DNA of 64,000 bases from Paenibacillaceae bacterium GAS479 (GTDB taxonomy: Bacteria; Bacillota; Bacilli; Paenibacillales; Paenibacillaceae): NCBI GenBank assembly GCA_900105225.1, contig LT629764.1:4298501-4362500 (forward strand), read 5' to 3'. The notes beneath the pieces were generated by a model. That model saw nothing but the letters and a program-made list of their open reading frames with translations. It had not been told where the DNA came from and made no database searches. Positions 50,401-58,633 of this stretch are shown here, one piece after another. The position numbers and the translations under genes were made by a program. The stretch's first letter is position 1; every line of letters begins with the position of its first letter.

Positions 50401-51584
50401 AATCATTCGCTTCAGAAGCGATAGCTCCAGAAGTACTTGCCCAGGGGCCTCTAGCCTCTGAACCGCAGCTTCCTAACGAATTCAATCCAACTATTGCCCC
50501 GCTGCCTTCCACCAACGCTCACCTACAGCTATCGCTCATCTCCGAGACGGGGAATGAACCAGCCGCGGCTCATCAGTCCGCCTTCGATAGCTGGGGCTCT
50601 GGCATCGTGCCCTTCTACACACTAGGGGGTGAGGCGGCAGCTGCCGCCGAGATGACGGATGCAGTCGACCGCACCGAGGAGCGGCAAGCGGTTCTCCATG
50701 CTGTTCCTCTGCCTGATGGCGGCTTGCAGGAAGAGGTAGACAAGCGGCTTTCATGGAGCTATCCTTATGCGGATGCCCCAAAAATTGCCGCTAAAACTTC
50801 TGTCACGGAGCTGAAGCGGATTCGCGGAGAGGCAGCAATCGGAGACGATGCTGTACCATTTGGCGGCGGACCCTATGTAGAGCCGATCGAAGGAACATCG
50901 ATCCTTGCCTCGCTCTCTGGTCCCTCGTGGCATGGTTTTGAAGGTGATGACAATACGATTAATTCGCATCAGACGGAGATGGGAGCTTCCGTTCGATCCA
51001 ATGCAGATGCCTCGCTGCGTCTGCGCCGTCCCAAATTCCTGGAGCAAAGTCGCATGACGGCTGCGGAGAGGGGCACAGCGGCGCATACACTTATGCAGCA
51101 TCTGCCCCTTGAGTTTCCTCTGAAGCTGGAAACGGTTCAGCGCACGCTGTCCTCCCTCGTCATGAAGCGTATTTTGACGGATGAGCAGGCGGCTTCAGCG
51201 GATACGGAAGCGGCCCAGGCCTTTTTTATGAGCGAGCTCGGACAGCGGCTGGTTGCCGCAGACAGAGTGTGGAGGGAGCTTCCCTTCAGCTGCACACTTC
51301 CGGCGGCCCAGGCCTTCCCATCCCTTGCCAAGGACGGTGCTAATGAACCCGTGCTGCTACAAGGAGTCATTGATTGTCTGTTCGAGGAAAGCGGTAAGCT
51401 AGTCCTTTGCGATTACAAAACCGACCGGGTGCCAGACGGGAATTATGGAGCAGCGGCGGAGAAACACCGCTTCCAGCTGATACTGTATTCGCAGGCGATA
51501 GGGCAGGCGTTGGGGCGCCCGGTTGATGAAGTCCATCTGTATTTTCTCAGTGGCCGCAAGTCGGTTCGACTGGATTTTGCTTAA
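47448..51584 (+). CDS. addA: AddAB helicase-nuclease, subunit A
   Basis: A protein of 1378 residues (family about 1230). ATG 47448 follows AAGGAG by about ten bases and overlaps addB. UvrD-type helicase motifs include AAAGSGKTAVLVERI, TFTKAAAAEMKERI, LLDEYQDTN, VGDVKQSIYRFR and VALTRPKEKM. The C-terminal nuclease domain has VLCDYKTDRVP. Residues about 970–1090 hold poorly conserved Ala-, Pro- and Glu-rich sequence that explains the extra length. It follows addB, as in Bacillus. Confidence 0.95.
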   Translation: MMVPKPEGSRWTDDQWTAITARGGDVLVAAAAGSGKTAVLVERIIRMISEDIDVDQLLVATFTKAAAAEMKERIRAALEAALESDPGSEHLRRQLALLGRASITTLHSFCLDVIRRYYPLIGLDPGFRVANETESELLRLEVLDELFEERYSEASAEDGRFLQLADRYGGEKSDEPLYRLVQQLYEFSRSQPWPDEWLRKMAIAFRVEDPEDLEGGQWLEALAADLRLSLQGAGAALQEALQCALDPGGPLVYAETLRDDLRLVATIEEAVLSRPWDEWRDAWQLAGSFGRLKSIRSGGDVDPLLQERAKELRDEAKSIVDELDKELFSRPAKAYMEELKQLAPLMDTLAELVIEFDWRYREAKQRKGLLDFGDLEHYCLAILRSDDSTSERALPSSAAMDYRRQFREVLLDEYQDTNRVQESIVELITGTVSDAVELKGGRRFMVGDVKQSIYRFRLAEPDLFLDKYRRFAADTAVEGQRIDLARNFRSRQEVVDGVNAVFRALMRESVAEMDYDRSAELVLGASYPEAESPTANRIELALIDRESSGGRTPADKPAVAADLSSDSREAEQREEAADLQTAQLEARYIARRILELRQQSHHVHDGKGGSRHLAWRDIVVLLRATKSWAPVLMEELQSAGIPAYAELGSGYFDAIEVDIMLSALRVADNPFQDIPLAGVLRSPMFGLTAEDLAMIRIVGGEGSYYEAVVNTADNLLAPHEVRAKLAVFLDTMDGWREAARQGSLADLVWRIYSETGYYDWVGGLAAGSQRQANLRALHDRARQFEAGSARGLFRFLLYMDRMRENGGDLGAAGALGEGEDVVRIMSIHKSKGLEFPVVFIAGLGKRFNQQDVSSPFLMHKQLGFGPKFIDPELRLSYPTLPCLAIRRRMRMELQAEELRVLYVALTRPKEKMILVGTVDDAERQTVRWNSSRGAEGTLSDYRIASARRYLDWLGPLVGLAVTVGATEENTRLPVRSLADEEVAPESFASEAIAPEVLAQGPLASEPQLPNEFNPTIAPLPSTNAHLQLSLISETGNEPAAAHQSAFDSWGSGIVPFYTLGGEAAAAAEMTDAVDRTEERQAVLHAVPLPDGGLQEEVDKRLSWSYPYADAPKIAAKTSVTELKRIRGEAAIGDDAVPFGGGPYVEPIEGTSILASLSGPSWHGFEGDDNTINSHQTEMGASVRSNADASLRLRRPKFLEQSRMTAAERGTAAHTLMQHLPLEFPLKLETVQRTLSSLVMKRILTDEQAASADTEAAQAFFMSELGQRLVAADRVWRELPFSCTLPAAQAFPSLAKDGANEPVLLQGVIDCLFEESGKLVLCDYKTDRVPDGNYGAAAEKHRFQLILYSQAIGQALGRPVDEVHLYFLSGRKSVRLDFA

Positions 51585-51601
51585 GAAAGGATCGATACGG
51601 T

Positions 51602-52195
51602 GTGACCCAACAGCCACAGACCAAGCGCAGCATTACGACAGCGGTCGTGTTCGTGCTGCTGACAGTAAGCCTGATCGGCAATGTGCTCTTATTCGCGATG
51701 TACCTGCAGAACAAACAGCAAGATAGAGTGGCTGAAGGCAAATTGATTTTCCAATCCTGGAAAGAAACCAGTGAAAGCCTGCTCAAGGTTAAGTCCACGC
51801 TGGATGGCTTAAAGGATGGTTCTTTGAATCAAGATAAAGTTCGCATCGCAGCCTTCTACGAGCTTGACGAGTACGGTCTAGAGAGCAGGTCCTTGCTTCA
51901 GATCTACGAGGCAGCGCAAAAGAAATCGGGCAATTCGTCCGACTGGCCGGAGCAATATGAGATTCAAGCAACGGAATTCCCAGCTCTGCTGCACAAAACG
52001 CTCATGGGGGGCACGCCAGCGGAACAGGAGAAACTGTCTGTGTTACTTCAGCAGCTGATCGAGCAAACCTCTAAGGTGGATACGTCCATTGAGTCGCGCG
52101 ATCGCTATTTGACGCTGCTTGCGGATAAAAACTGGCCGGGCGCAGCGCTTGAAATAGCTCGAAATATCGACGCTTTTAAGCCATCAGGCTCCTAA
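51602..52195 (+). CDS. Membrane-anchored protein of unknown function
   Basis: A protein of 197 residues from GTG 51602, 17 bases after addA. One membrane helix lies near residues 12–33 (VVFVLLTVSLIGNVLLFAMY); the rest is charged and helical and probably outside the membrane. I recognise no domain. Its closeness to addA suggests co-transcription, but not necessarily a shared job. Confidence 0.7.
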   Translation: MTQQPQTKRSITTAVVFVLLTVSLIGNVLLFAMYLQNKQQDRVAEGKLIFQSWKETSESLLKVKSTLDGLKDGSLNQDKVRIAAFYELDEYGLESRSLLQIYEAAQKKSGNSSDWPEQYEIQATEFPALLHKTLMGGTPAEQEKLSVLLQQLIEQTSKVDTSIESRDRYLTLLADKNWPGAALEIARNIDAFKPSGS

Positions 52196-52293
52196 ACGGC
52201 AAATTTTTTTCGAGTCATTTTATCGGGACAAATAACTAGTCGCCCATGGGCTGCATAGGATAAGGCAGAACGAATATTGAGGAGATGGTCTCA

Positions 52294-52935
52294 ATGGAAC
52301 CTGTTAATCCTGTAGCACCAACCCCGGTGGCTCCAAGCATGCCGGTCAAAACCCCGACTGCGGCGAAGCCGACTGCCCCGATGCCAATCAAGGCACCGAC
52401 GGCTAAAGTTCCGACGGCACCTATGCCAGTTATGCCAGAGCCTGCACTGATGCCAATTATGCCAATGCCAATGCCAATGCCAATGCCCGCCCCGGTGCCG
52501 AACCAGACAATCAACAACACCGTTGTTGTCATCATGGAGAAGCCAGAGATGAAGCATTTCTGCGACAGCCACAAACATCGCTACGTGCTGGCTCATACGA
52601 AGGACGGCTGGTGCGTCGATGGATTTATCGAGCATCACGATGACGAGTATGTCTGTATTGCCGTTCCATGTGGTATGAACGAGATCGATCCACGCGGGTT
52701 CGTCGGACACGGCGGAGGACACGGTTTCGGCCCTGGATTCGGACACGGCTTCGGTCCTGGTTTTGGTCCCGGCTTTGGCCCTGGATTTGGCCCTGGATTC
52801 GGTCCTGGATTTGGCCCTGGATTTGGTCCGTACCCGCCGCTGTATCCTTATCCGTATTATCCGCGCCGTCGCTTCTCCCGCGCAGTATTCCCGCTGGCTG
52901 CGCTAGCTGGCCTGACTCTGCTGCCGTTCCTGTAA
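52294..52935 (+). CDS. Repeat-rich protein with Gly-Phe-Gly-Pro tandem repeats
   Basis: A protein of 213 residues; ATG 52294 is ten bases after GAGGAG, and ATG 52285 is too near that site. Residues 1–75 are Pro/Met/Ala-rich with PMPMPMP. Residues 83–130 form a compact part with CDSHKHRY, WCVDGFIEHHDDEYVCIAVPCG (four Cys, several His). Then come about nine GFGP/GFGPG repeats from 12-bp DNA units at about 52725–52830, YPPLYPYPYYPRRR and a hydrophobic tail AVFPLAALAGLTLLPFL. The composition recalls spore-coat or surface proteins. No firm family; function unknown. Confidence 0.75.
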   Translation: MEPVNPVAPTPVAPSMPVKTPTAAKPTAPMPIKAPTAKVPTAPMPVMPEPALMPIMPMPMPMPMPAPVPNQTINNTVVVIMEKPEMKHFCDSHKHRYVLAHTKDGWCVDGFIEHHDDEYVCIAVPCGMNEIDPRGFVGHGGGHGFGPGFGHGFGPGFGPGFGPGFGPGFGPGFGPGFGPYPPLYPYPYYPRRRFSRAVFPLAALAGLTLLPFL

Positions 52936-53122
52936 GAGAACAGAACAGGGACTCCCTGGGCAGGCTCTCTTCCTTGGACTCCCCGGCCCGAGTGAAGCTG
53001 CTGCGCCCTGGATTTGCTTCAAATTTGAGCTTATAATCGCGCGTCATAGACCACGTGCTGCGCAATGAGCGCCGCGCCGGTCACAGTACCATCAGTCCCT
53101 CACGATTCAGCGTGATGGGTGC

Positions 53123-53158
53123 GGCGGCTGCCTCTTTTGGCAGTCGTCTTATTTTTTT
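53123..53158 (+). terminator. Terminator-like hairpin before the HIT gene
   Basis: GGCGGCTGCC and GGCAGTCGTC pair with two G·U pairs around TCTTTT, then TTATTTTTTT. It would end transcripts from the repeat-protein gene. Confidence 0.65.
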
Positions 53159-53239
53159 CTCATAGGCGTTAGACTAGAGGGTTGGAATAAGCTACAATAG
53201 AACTCAGCAAGGTCTGGAGAAGAGGAGCTGTCGGGAGCT

Positions 53240-53596
53240 GTGAGCGATTGTATTTTTTGCAAAATTGTCGAAGGAACGGTACCTTCCAAAAAGGTTTACG
53301 AAAATGAAAGTGTGCTGGCTTTCCGGGACATCGCGCCCGCGGCACCCGTACATATTCTAATTATTCCGAAACGCCATATTCCAACTATGAACGATGTTGC
53401 TCCGGAGGATGGCGCTCTGTTAGCTGAGGTGCTACTGACGGCCAGGCAGTTAGCCCAGGATGAAGGGATTGCGGAATCGGGCTATCGCTTGATTAACAAC
53501 TGCAACTCCGATGGAGGGCAGACAGCTTATCATCTGCATTTCCACCTCTTGGGCGGTCATCCGCTCGGCGTTCTAGTTGAAGGTTATTCGAGTTGA
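53240..53596 (+). CDS. HIT-family nucleotide-binding protein
   Basis: A protein of 118 residues from GTG 53240. DCIFCKIVEG at the N-terminus and YHLHFHLLGG (HxHxHxx) near the C-terminus are typical of HinT-type phosphoramidases that hydrolyse AMP-lysine and similar adducts. The length is normal. It lies before rpsU, as is common in Firmicutes. Confidence 0.93.
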   Translation: MSDCIFCKIVEGTVPSKKVYENESVLAFRDIAPAAPVHILIIPKRHIPTMNDVAPEDGALLAEVLLTARQLAQDEGIAESGYRLINNCNSDGGQTAYHLHFHLLGGHPLGVLVEGYSS

Positions 53597-53681
53597 CACT
53601 GGCTTCTTCATTGAACTATAATGAAATGTGATTAGCCGTGTTCATCTTCTGGACCGTCTGTTTCGGAGGGAGGGATAACAA

Positions 53682-53855
53682 GTGTCTGAAACGAAAGTTC
53701 GCAAAAATGAAACCATCGATGCTGCACTCCGCCGCTTCAAGCGCTCCATTGCTAAGGACGGCGTCCTGGCTGAGGTGAAGAAACGCAAGCATTACGAAAA
53801 GCCGAGCGTTAAGCGCAAGAAGAAATCCGAGGCTGCGCGCAAGAGAAAGTTTTAG
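53682..53855 (+). CDS. rpsU: Ribosomal protein S21
   Basis: A 57-residue protein with GTG 53682 as start and GGAGGGAGGG upstream. It reads [20 protein letters not shown] then SEAARKRKF, as expected for S21. It is small and very basic. It stands between the HIT gene and yqeY, the normal Firmicute order. Confidence 0.95.
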   Translation: MSETKVRKNETIDAALRRFKRSIAKDGVLAEVKKRKHYEKPSVKRKKKSEAARKRKF

Positions 53856-53870
53856 GAGGATCCTTCCGAA

Positions 53871-54314
53871 ATGAGCCTTAGCCAAAGATTGGACGACGAC
53901 ATGAAGCAAGCCATGAGGGACAAGGACAAGTTCCGCTTGACCACTATCCGCATGGTGCGCGCCGCCGTGAAGAATCTGGAAATTGACCTTAAGCGTCCGC
54001 TTGAGGACAGCGAGGTTCTTGACATCGTCAGTCGCGAGATCAAACAGCGTAAAGATTCCCTCCAAGAATTTCAAAAAGCCAGCCGTGACGATCTTGTAAA
54101 AGACGTCGCAGCAGAAATTGATATTATTAGTGTCTACCTTCCCACGCAGCTGACCGAAGAAGAGATCAAAGCAATCGTAGAGCAGACGATCCAGGAAACC
54201 GGTGCTTCTTCCAAGGCAGATATGGGCAAAGTCATGAGTGCCCTTATGCCGAAGGTAAAGGGTCGCGCTGACGGTAAGCTAGTAAACCAAGCAGTACAGC
54301 AATTTCTGCCATAA
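53871..54314 (+). CDS. yqeY: GatB/YqeY-domain protein
   Basis: A protein of 147 residues, 15 bases after rpsU with AGGAGGA in between. SLSQRLDDDMKQAMRDKDKFRLTTIRM begins the protein (split in the family motif D-x-K-x-AM-x-x-KD) and DMGKVMSALMPKVKGRADGK near the end is the tRNA-binding-like tail shared with GatB. Its cellular role is not established. Confidence 0.93.
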   Translation: MSLSQRLDDDMKQAMRDKDKFRLTTIRMVRAAVKNLEIDLKRPLEDSEVLDIVSREIKQRKDSLQEFQKASRDDLVKDVAAEIDIISVYLPTQLTEEEIKAIVEQTIQETGASSKADMGKVMSALMPKVKGRADGKLVNQAVQQFLP

Positions 54315-54328
54315 TCTCGGACCACAAC

Positions 54329-54356
54329 AACACTTCCTTTCGGGGAAGTGTTTTTT
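54329..54356 (+). terminator. Terminator after rpsU–yqeY
   Basis: AACACTTCC and GGAAGTGTT with a short loop, then TTTTTT. It sits 15 bases after the yqeY stop. Confidence 0.88.
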
Positions 54357-54476
54357 GGTTGTTCAAAATTAATACTTCAAAATTAATCGGAACTACAGGT
54401 GTATTTCGACGTAACAAGGAGTAAGATTTGCTTAAGAAATGAATCTTAGATTGGTCAAGCAATTGGGGGTGTTAAA

Positions 54477-55226
54477 TTGAATAAGCAAAGAAGACTGGCT
54501 TCCTACCTTTTTTTAACCGTCGTTATGCTGCTATTTAGTCAAGCCGCTCCGGCATTGGCATCAGGTATAGCGGACGGAGGTAATTCTTCCACCCCGTTAG
54601 CGAATCCTTATGTTGCCTCTCTCTTGCTGTTTGTCGGATTCACGGGCACAATGCTGGCTTTACTGTTGTCCGGCTTTGCCGCACCGGGGCTGATTGGAAT
54701 CGTCGCTTTTGGTCTTTTTTTCCTCGGTGGCCATGGGGCAGGGTACAGCGATGGAATGGATGTCTTTTTCTTTATAATGGGCATTATTTTGCTCATGCTG
54801 GAGCTGTTTGTACCAAGCTTCGGTATTCTAGGCATTCTGGGGGCGGCAGCGCTTGGCAGAGCTATCATCTATAGCTTCGGGGATACGAGTACAGCGCTGA
54901 TCAGCATGTTGTCCGCATTAGCAGCGGCGATCGTCATCGTCACGCTTGTCGCCCGCAGGTTCAAGGAGCGCGGAATCTGGAACCGCTTTGTGCTAAGGGA
55001 AAGTCTCACAACAGAGGAGGGTTTCCTTCCCGCTGATTCCAAAGCCGCACTGCTTAACCAAGAAGGGATTACGATCACGCCACTCAGGCCGGCAGGTATC
55101 GTCGACATTGGTGGAGAACGTATCGATGTGGTTACCTCGGGTGAATTCATCGATCAGAATACAAAGGTCAGGGTAGCCCGGGTAGAAGGAACAAGAGTTA
55201 TCGTTAAGGAAGTTCATTCGGTTTAA
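54477..55226 (+). CDS. NfeD-family membrane protein
   Basis: A protein of 249 residues from TTG 54477 with GGGGGTG upstream. It has a signal-like N-terminus, four to five membrane helices and a C-terminal OB-fold domain (GITITPLRPAGIVDIGGERIDVVTSGEFI). NfeD proteins work with flotillins in membrane organisation, and floA follows directly. It corresponds to yqeZ but is shorter because the N-terminal ClpP-like domain is missing. Confidence 0.88.
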   Translation: MNKQRRLASYLFLTVVMLLFSQAAPALASGIADGGNSSTPLANPYVASLLLFVGFTGTMLALLLSGFAAPGLIGIVAFGLFFLGGHGAGYSDGMDVFFFIMGIILLMLELFVPSFGILGILGAAALGRAIIYSFGDTSTALISMLSALAAAIVIVTLVARRFKERGIWNRFVLRESLTTEEGFLPADSKAALLNQEGITITPLRPAGIVDIGGERIDVVTSGEFIDQNTKVRVARVEGTRVIVKEVHSV

Positions 55227-55250
55227 TCCCAACTAAAAGGAGTCGATTTA

Positions 55251-56255
55251 ATGGATAGTACAGATTTTGGTTCGATCGGATATGTTGTCGCCGCTATTGT
55301 TGCGGTCATTGTAATTGCGGTATTTCTCAGCTTTTTCCCTATCATGCTCTGGATTTCGGCGCTTGCCTCCGGCGTCCGCGTCGGCATCATTACGCTTGTA
55401 GGAATGCGCCTGCGGCGTGTTACGCCAAGCCGTATCGTGAATCCGATGATCAAAGCAACAAAGGCTGGTCTTGGCTTGTCGATCAATCAGCTGGAAAGTC
55501 ACTATTTAGCTGGCGGTAACGTGGACCGCGTCGTCAATGCCCTTATTGCCGCTCAGCGCGCGAACATCGAGCTTGAATTTACCCGTGCGGCAGCGATTGA
55601 CCTGGCCGGCCGTGATGTTTTGCTCGCCGTACAGATGAGTGTCAATCCGAAAGTAATTGAAACGCCTATCGTAGCAGCTGTTGCCAAGGACGGCATCGAG
55701 GTCAAGGTCAAAGCGCGAGTTACGGTACGTGCTAACATTGAACGGCTCGTCGGCGGAGCGGGCGAAGAAACAATTATTGCTCGTGTTGGCGAAGGGATCG
55801 TTACAACAGTTGGTTCTTCTGGCTCCCATAAAGATGTTCTTGAGAATCCTGATATGATTTCCCGCACGGTACTTGGCAAAGGCCTTGATGCCGGTACGGC
55901 ATTTGAGATTCTGTCTATTGATATCGCCGACGTAGATGTAGGCAAAAACATCGGAGCCAACTTGCAGACTGAACAAGCGGAGGCAGACAAGCGCATCGCT
56001 CAGGCCAAAGCTGAGGAGCGCCGCGCAATGGCTGTAGCCCAGGAGCAAGAGATGAAAGCACGGGTTGTTGAGATGCGAGCTCGCGTTGTGGAGTCGGAAT
56101 CGCAGGTACCGCTGGCAATGGCGGAAGCTCTTAAATCCGGTAAGATAGGCGTCATGGACTACATGAACTTGAAAAATGTGGAAGCGGACACCCAGATGCG
56201 CAGCAGCATTGCCAAGCCTGAGGGCCCGGCATCAGATATCAAGCCGAACAGCTGA
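55251..56255 (+). CDS. floA: Flotillin-like protein FloA
   Basis: A protein of 334 residues. A hydrophobic N-terminal hairpin ([19 protein letters not shown]) inserts in the membrane from inside, followed by the PHB/SPFH domain ([21 protein letters not shown]) and a helical part with [19 protein letters not shown]. FloA organises fluid membrane microdomains in Bacillus. It follows nfeD by 24 bases. Confidence 0.95.
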   Translation: MDSTDFGSIGYVVAAIVAVIVIAVFLSFFPIMLWISALASGVRVGIITLVGMRLRRVTPSRIVNPMIKATKAGLGLSINQLESHYLAGGNVDRVVNALIAAQRANIELEFTRAAAIDLAGRDVLLAVQMSVNPKVIETPIVAAVAKDGIEVKVKARVTVRANIERLVGGAGEETIIARVGEGIVTTVGSSGSHKDVLENPDMISRTVLGKGLDAGTAFEILSIDIADVDVGKNIGANLQTEQAEADKRIAQAKAEERRAMAVAQEQEMKARVVEMRARVVESESQVPLAMAEALKSGKIGVMDYMNLKNVEADTQMRSSIAKPEGPASDIKPNS

Positions 56256-56314
56256 TTCTGACCTGTATGCCGCAACCAACACCGGCCGCATTGCGATGGA
56301 GGTGAACCGCGATC

Positions 56315-56932
56315 ATGGATAATCCGCTTCAAATGTTGATTAATTTTCTGCTGAACAATTTCATCTTTGTGTTTGTCATAATAGGTGCTGTATGGTCGCT
56401 GCTCGGCAGGATGCTCAAAGGCTCAGGCCAGCCGAACAAGCCCCCTGCGCGCATGCCTGACTTCGGCGGTGGGGGCCTTTCGGATCGGCCTCAGCGCCAA
56501 GGCAATCTGCCACGTGTACAGAGGCATCAGCACGAGGATTCACCAGAGCATGCTCCTATGCATCCGCCAGTTGTGATGTCTGACCAGGATGGGCCGCTGG
56601 GACGGCCTGCTCATCAGCATCCGACTGAACCACAGTTTGAAGGATCAAGCGGCGGAGAAGGGCGTTCCAGTGAATGGAGAGGGGAGTCGGCCCAAGATCG
56701 CCAGAGCCCGTTTGGTCAAATTGAGTCGTCTCCGCCGGTACGGGCTAAGCTTCCACTCAGGCAGAGCATTCTGCATGATAAAGCGCCGGATTTCCCTTCC
56801 GTGCTTCCTGATCCTGATGATGTCGCTTCGAATGCCGCATCTGTCAGGCTGACTACTGAGGATATGCGTCAAGCGGTGCTGTGGGCTGAGATTCTCGGCC
56901 CGCCGCGCTCCCGCAAGCCGAATCGGCGTTGA
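56315..56932 (+). CDS. Membrane-anchored Pro-rich protein in the yqfB position
   Basis: A protein of 205 residues. One N-terminal membrane helix (about residues 8–28: NFLLNNFIFVFVIIGAVW) is followed by a hydrophilic, Pro/Gln/His-rich, probably disordered tail ending with RQAVLWAEILGPPRSRKP. That end motif is seen, as I recall, in small Paenibacillus proteins of unknown role. It occupies the place of yqfB but I see no clear similarity. Confidence 0.7.
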   Translation: MDNPLQMLINFLLNNFIFVFVIIGAVWSLLGRMLKGSGQPNKPPARMPDFGGGGLSDRPQRQGNLPRVQRHQHEDSPEHAPMHPPVVMSDQDGPLGRPAHQHPTEPQFEGSSGGEGRSSEWRGESAQDRQSPFGQIESSPPVRAKLPLRQSILHDKAPDFPSVLPDPDDVASNAASVRLTTEDMRQAVLWAEILGPPRSRKPNRR

Positions 56933-56979
56933 AATAGACGCTAAGTAGCGCTATTGCGCTGCCGAAACCCGCCTTAAAC

Positions 56980-57016
56980 AAGCCGTTCCTTTACCCCTTT
57001 CAAGGGTGATGAAGGA
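56980..57016 (+). terminator. Terminator after floA and the yqfB-position gene
   Basis: AGCCGTTCCTT and AAGGAACGGCT form an 11-bp stem with an inner CCTTT/AAGG pairing, then TTTTT. Confidence 0.88.
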
Positions 57017-57142
57017 ACGGCTTTTTAATCTGATGTAGCTGCTGGGACCGAGCGCGCTCCACCGTCTGCGGTTCATATTCTTCCCCAACTCGGCATAGGT
57101 ATTGAAAGATGAGTGCGAAACGGAGGGAGACGGGACACCCCT

Positions 57143-57436
57143 ATGGGCAAGCTGAGCCGCAAGCTGCGCAGACTAACCGCTGATATTCTTGATCTGCCCC
57201 AGGATGTCGCTTTTGATCTGCCTCGGATGACGATGATTGGAGACCGTCAGCTCTATATCGAGAACCATCGGGGAGTGCTGCACTTTTCCTCAGAGCTACT
57301 GCGACTGAAGCTTAGTCAGGGCATTCTTGAGGTAAGCGGGACAGATCTGATCATTCGCACGATCTGGACGGAGGAAGTGTTCGTCGAAGGGAAGATTGAA
57401 TCCATTCAGCTGATGGATAGGGGGGGGCAGCGATGA
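57143..57436 (+). CDS. yqfC: Sporulation protein YqfC
   Basis: A protein of 97 residues from ATG 57143 (the frame reaches back to 57113). KLSRKLRRLTADILDLPQDV and the following RMTMIGDRQLYIENHRGV are typical of YqfC, a small protein made in the mother cell under SigE. The stop overlaps yqfD (ATGA). Confidence 0.88.
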   Translation: MGKLSRKLRRLTADILDLPQDVAFDLPRMTMIGDRQLYIENHRGVLHFSSELLRLKLSQGILEVSGTDLIIRTIWTEEVFVEGKIESIQLMDRGGQR

Positions 57437-58626
57437 AAGAAGGATGGCTGCAAAAAATGCAGGGTATCGTGACGATCCAGGTCAGGGGGGAGAGTCCAGA
57501 GGCGTTCGTCAACGCCGTTTTGGAGGACGGGCTCTTACTCTGGTCCGTCCGCCGGACAAGCCCGGAGCAGATGGAGTTTTCATTGGCGGTGCCGGATTTT
57601 TTTCGGCTGCGCCCCTATCTGAAGCGGACAGGCTGCCGGGTCCATGTTACCCGCCGCAGCGGGTTTCCATTTTGGATGAAGAAGGCAGGTAAGCGCAAAT
57701 TTTTCGCAGCTGGCGTTGCGATTTTTTTTATCGGCATCTATTTACTTTCCTCCCTGGTCTGGAATATCGAAGTGCGCGGCAACAAAGCGATCAAAACGGA
57801 GGACCTGCTTGCGGCAGCAAGGGCCGAAGGGGTCTATCCATTTCAATGGGATTGGAAGCTGCCGGAGCCGACCGATCTTGCCAAGAGGTTAACACAGCGA
57901 CTGCCAGATGCGGCGTGGATCGGTGTGGAGAAAAAAGGTACAAGGCTCATCGTAAAAATCGTTGAGACGAAAAAGCCTAAGGCTACCAGCTTGCGGAGTA
58001 CACGCCATTTGATCGCTTCCGCCGATGCCGTAGTTACGCGCATCATTGCGGACAAAGGCCGTCCAGTCGTCCATGTAAATTCACGCGTGAAAAAGGGGCA
58101 GATCCTCGTATCCGGCACGATCGGTGAAGGCGCCAATACGGCTACGGTCGTAGCTGATGGTGAGGTTCGAGGCCTCGTCTGGTACGAATATAACATCGTC
58201 TCTCCGCTCGTTCAGAAGACGAATACCTATACAGGAGCTACAAAAACAAAATGGTCGGTCGTCATGTTTGGTCGGTCGATGCAGGTCAGCGGGTACGGAA
58301 AGAATCCATTTGAGGCGTCCCAGACAAGAGAAGAGCTGGGGCAGCTCGGCTGGCGCGACTGGAAGCTACCGTTTGGAAGACTGAAGGAAACCGTCATGGA
58401 AACCAAAACAGAAAGCCGGACGCTCACCCGCGAGGAGGCAGTGCAGTCGGGATTGCTGCAGGCAAGAGCCGATATGCTGTCGAAAGCTGGCTCGGACGCT
58501 GTCGTCAAAGAGCAAAAAATTTTGCATGAGAAGACGGACAATGGTAAAGTTTATATGAAAGTTCTTTTGGAAGTGGATCAGTCTATCGTGAAGGAAATGC
58601 CACTAGTTCAGATGCAAGGAGAATGA
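57433..58626 (+). CDS. yqfD: Sporulation protein YqfD
   Basis: A protein of 397 residues. About 90 N-terminal cytosolic residues precede one membrane helix (FFAAGVAIFFIGIYLLSSLVW), then a large outside domain starting with WNIEVRGNKAIK. This is the known YqfD layout, a SigE-controlled protein needed for efficient sporulation. The presence of yqfC and yqfD supports a spore former. Confidence 0.93.
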   Translation: MKEGWLQKMQGIVTIQVRGESPEAFVNAVLEDGLLLWSVRRTSPEQMEFSLAVPDFFRLRPYLKRTGCRVHVTRRSGFPFWMKKAGKRKFFAAGVAIFFIGIYLLSSLVWNIEVRGNKAIKTEDLLAAARAEGVYPFQWDWKLPEPTDLAKRLTQRLPDAAWIGVEKKGTRLIVKIVETKKPKATSLRSTRHLIASADAVVTRIIADKGRPVVHVNSRVKKGQILVSGTIGEGANTATVVADGEVRGLVWYEYNIVSPLVQKTNTYTGATKTKWSVVMFGRSMQVSGYGKNPFEASQTREELGQLGWRDWKLPFGRLKETVMETKTESRTLTREEAVQSGLLQARADMLSKAGSDAVVKEQKILHEKTDNGKVYMKVLLEVDQSIVKEMPLVQMQGE

Positions 58627-58633
58627 GGAACGT

